From positions 1-23,345 of the forward strand of contig JAEOUL010000335.1 in the NCBI GenBank assembly GCA_016839345.1: a stretch of 23,345 bases of DNA. Reading direction: 5' to 3'. A model generated the notes under the pieces. It had not been told where the DNA came from and did not search any database. It saw nothing but the letters and a program-made list of their open reading frames with translations. This DNA is from Candidatus Thorarchaeota archaeon. Its GTDB lineage: Archaea > Asgardarchaeota > Thorarchaeia > Thorarchaeales > Thorarchaeaceae. The position numbers and the translations under genes are program-made. Positions 22,475 to 23,345 of the stretch are shown piece after piece (positions within the stretch are counted from its first letter, which is position 1; each line of letters opens with the position of its first letter).

Positions 22475-23345
22475 GTGACGATTTCTGCATTTGACCATGA
22501 TGTTCTTGTTGTTGGAGCAGGACTATCTGGGTTGAGAGTCGCAATTGAATTAGCTGACAAGTTTGATGTCGCAATCGTTACAAAAGTTCATCCACTCAGG
22601 TCTCATTCTGTTGCTGCTCAAGGAGGAATTAACGCCTCACTGGGTGCTGATGATTCTTGGGAGGCTCATGCTTTTGACACTGTGAAGGGATCAGATTACC
22701 TCGCTGATCAAGATGTTGTTGAAATCATGGCAAAGGAGGCTCCACGAGCTGTAATCGAGAATGAACGATGGGGAACTGCATTCTCTCGCACAGATGAAGG
22801 AAATATCGCTCAACGACCCTTCGGTGGAGCAGCATTTCCGAGGACCTGTTATGCCGCTGATAGAACTGGACACAACCTTTTGCATACAACGTTTGAGCAG
22901 GCACTCAAGAGAGGTATTAAATTCTATAATGAGTGGTTTGTTACTTCACTCGTAAAAACAAAAGATAGAGTCTGTGGCCTCACTGCTCTCGATATCGCTA
23001 CTGGAGAAGTACACGGTTTTTCAGCGAAAGCGGTCATCATTGCAACTGGTGGGTTTGGCAGAGTATATGCACACTCCACCAACGCGCTCATCAACACAGG
23101 AGATGGATGCGCACTGGCTCTCAGAGCTGGAGCTCCATTGAAAGACATGGAGTTCATTCAGTTTCATCCAACATGTCTCTTTGGTTCTAGTATCTTAGTG
23201 ACCGAGGGTGCAAGAGGAGAAGGCGGTCACCTCATTAACTCAAAGGGCAAGCGGTTCATGAAAAAGTATGCTCCTAAGAAGATGGAATTAGCACCTCGAG
23301 ATATTGTCGCTCGAGCCATCCGAACTGAAGTTCTTGAAGGTCGTG
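22475..23345 (+). CDS. sdhA: Succinate dehydrogenase/fumarate reductase flavoprotein subunit (partial, runs off the window)
   Basis: The first 290 codons are present; the 3' end is beyond the window. The protein oxidises succinate or reduces fumarate with covalently bound FAD. Visible: dinucleotide-binding VVGAGLSGL near the N-terminus, [10 protein letters not shown] where the His is the covalent FAD site, [36 protein letters not shown] with an active-site His, and TEGARGEGG with the likely proton-transfer Arg; then RFMKKYAP and RDIVARAI. The only canonical start is GTG 22475, since TGA lies directly upstream in frame. Its GAGGTGA ribosome site abuts the GTG with no spacer, which is unusual. 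It follows fumC by 52 bases, so succinate, fumarate and malate steps sit together. Direction (Sdh or Frd) cannot be told without the partner subunits. Confidence 0.93.
   Translation, partial: MTISAFDHDVLVVGAGLSGLRVAIELADKFDVAIVTKVHPLRSHSVAAQGGINASLGADDSWEAHAFDTVKGSDYLADQDVVEIMAKEAPRAVIENERWGTAFSRTDEGNIAQRPFGGAAFPRTCYAADRTGHNLLHTTFEQALKRGIKFYNEWFVTSLVKTKDRVCGLTALDIATGEVHGFSAKAVIIATGGFGRVYAHSTNALINTGDGCALALRAGAPLKDMEFIQFHPTCLFGSSILVTEGARGEGGHLINSKGKRFMKKYAPKKMELAPRDIVARAIRTEVLEGR

Overview
The window reads as one contiguous piece of an archaeal chromosome, gene-dense and moderate in GC. Archaeal markers are a group II chaperonin (thermosome) with a Gly-Gly-Met tail, the archaeal HMG-CoA synthase / thiolase / DUF35 gene trio, a GTP-dependent dephospho-CoA kinase (DUF359) domain, an alpha-gamma fused 2-oxoacid:ferredoxin oxidoreductase, TATA-like promoters and frequent GTG/TTG starts. 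The mix of secreted prenyltransferase-repeat protein, V4R-like protein and ferredoxin-plus-TCA metabolism would fit an Asgard archaeon such as Thorarchaeia. That placement is an inference; no diagnostic eukaryotic signature protein is in the window. I see no rRNA, tRNA, CRISPR array, insertion sequence or phage gene.

Layout. (1) 153-2055, plus: NAD(P)HX repair enzyme Nnr and a small membrane protein. (2) 2070-3059, minus: a fusion of phosphopantetheine adenylyltransferase with GTP-dependent dephospho-CoA kinase, the last two steps of CoA synthesis in one chain. It is divergent from (3) 3138-4501, plus: two tandem paralogous metallophosphoesterases. (4) 4504-7158, minus: HMG-CoA synthase, acetoacetyl-CoA thiolase and DUF35 scaffold, the entry to the mevalonate pathway for archaeal lipids. 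(5) 7457-7648, plus: a ThiS/MoaD/SAMP-like ubiquitin-fold protein ending in Gly-Gly, whose 3' end overlaps the next gene tail to tail. (6) 7625-16214, minus: seven genes, in transcription order thermosome, SIMIBI-type P-loop protein, thioredoxin reductase, secreted prenyltransferase-repeat protein, an orphan of about 527 residues, an AbrB-like small protein and an asparagine-synthetase homologue without its glutaminase cysteine. (7) 16481-18310: two paralogous four-helix membrane proteins on plus, with a V4R-like protein on minus between them. (8) 18412-23345, plus: KorA-KorB, class II fumarase and the start of succinate dehydrogenase/fumarate reductase flavoprotein, a TCA-cycle block linked to ferredoxin.

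How the parts connect. CoA synthesis (2), acetyl-CoA condensation (4) and 2-oxoacid oxidation to acyl-CoA (8) all centre on CoA metabolism. Thermosome and thioredoxin reductase are protein quality-control functions in the same run of genes. The least understood parts are the orphan / AbrB-like / pseudo-glutaminase AsnB run with the convergent ubiquitin-like gene, and the paired membrane proteins around the V4R-like gene. The most useful observations are the CoA biosynthesis fusion, the Cys-to-Ala AsnB homologue, the new-looking membrane protein family, and inverted repeats at the thermosome and CoA-fusion promoters.
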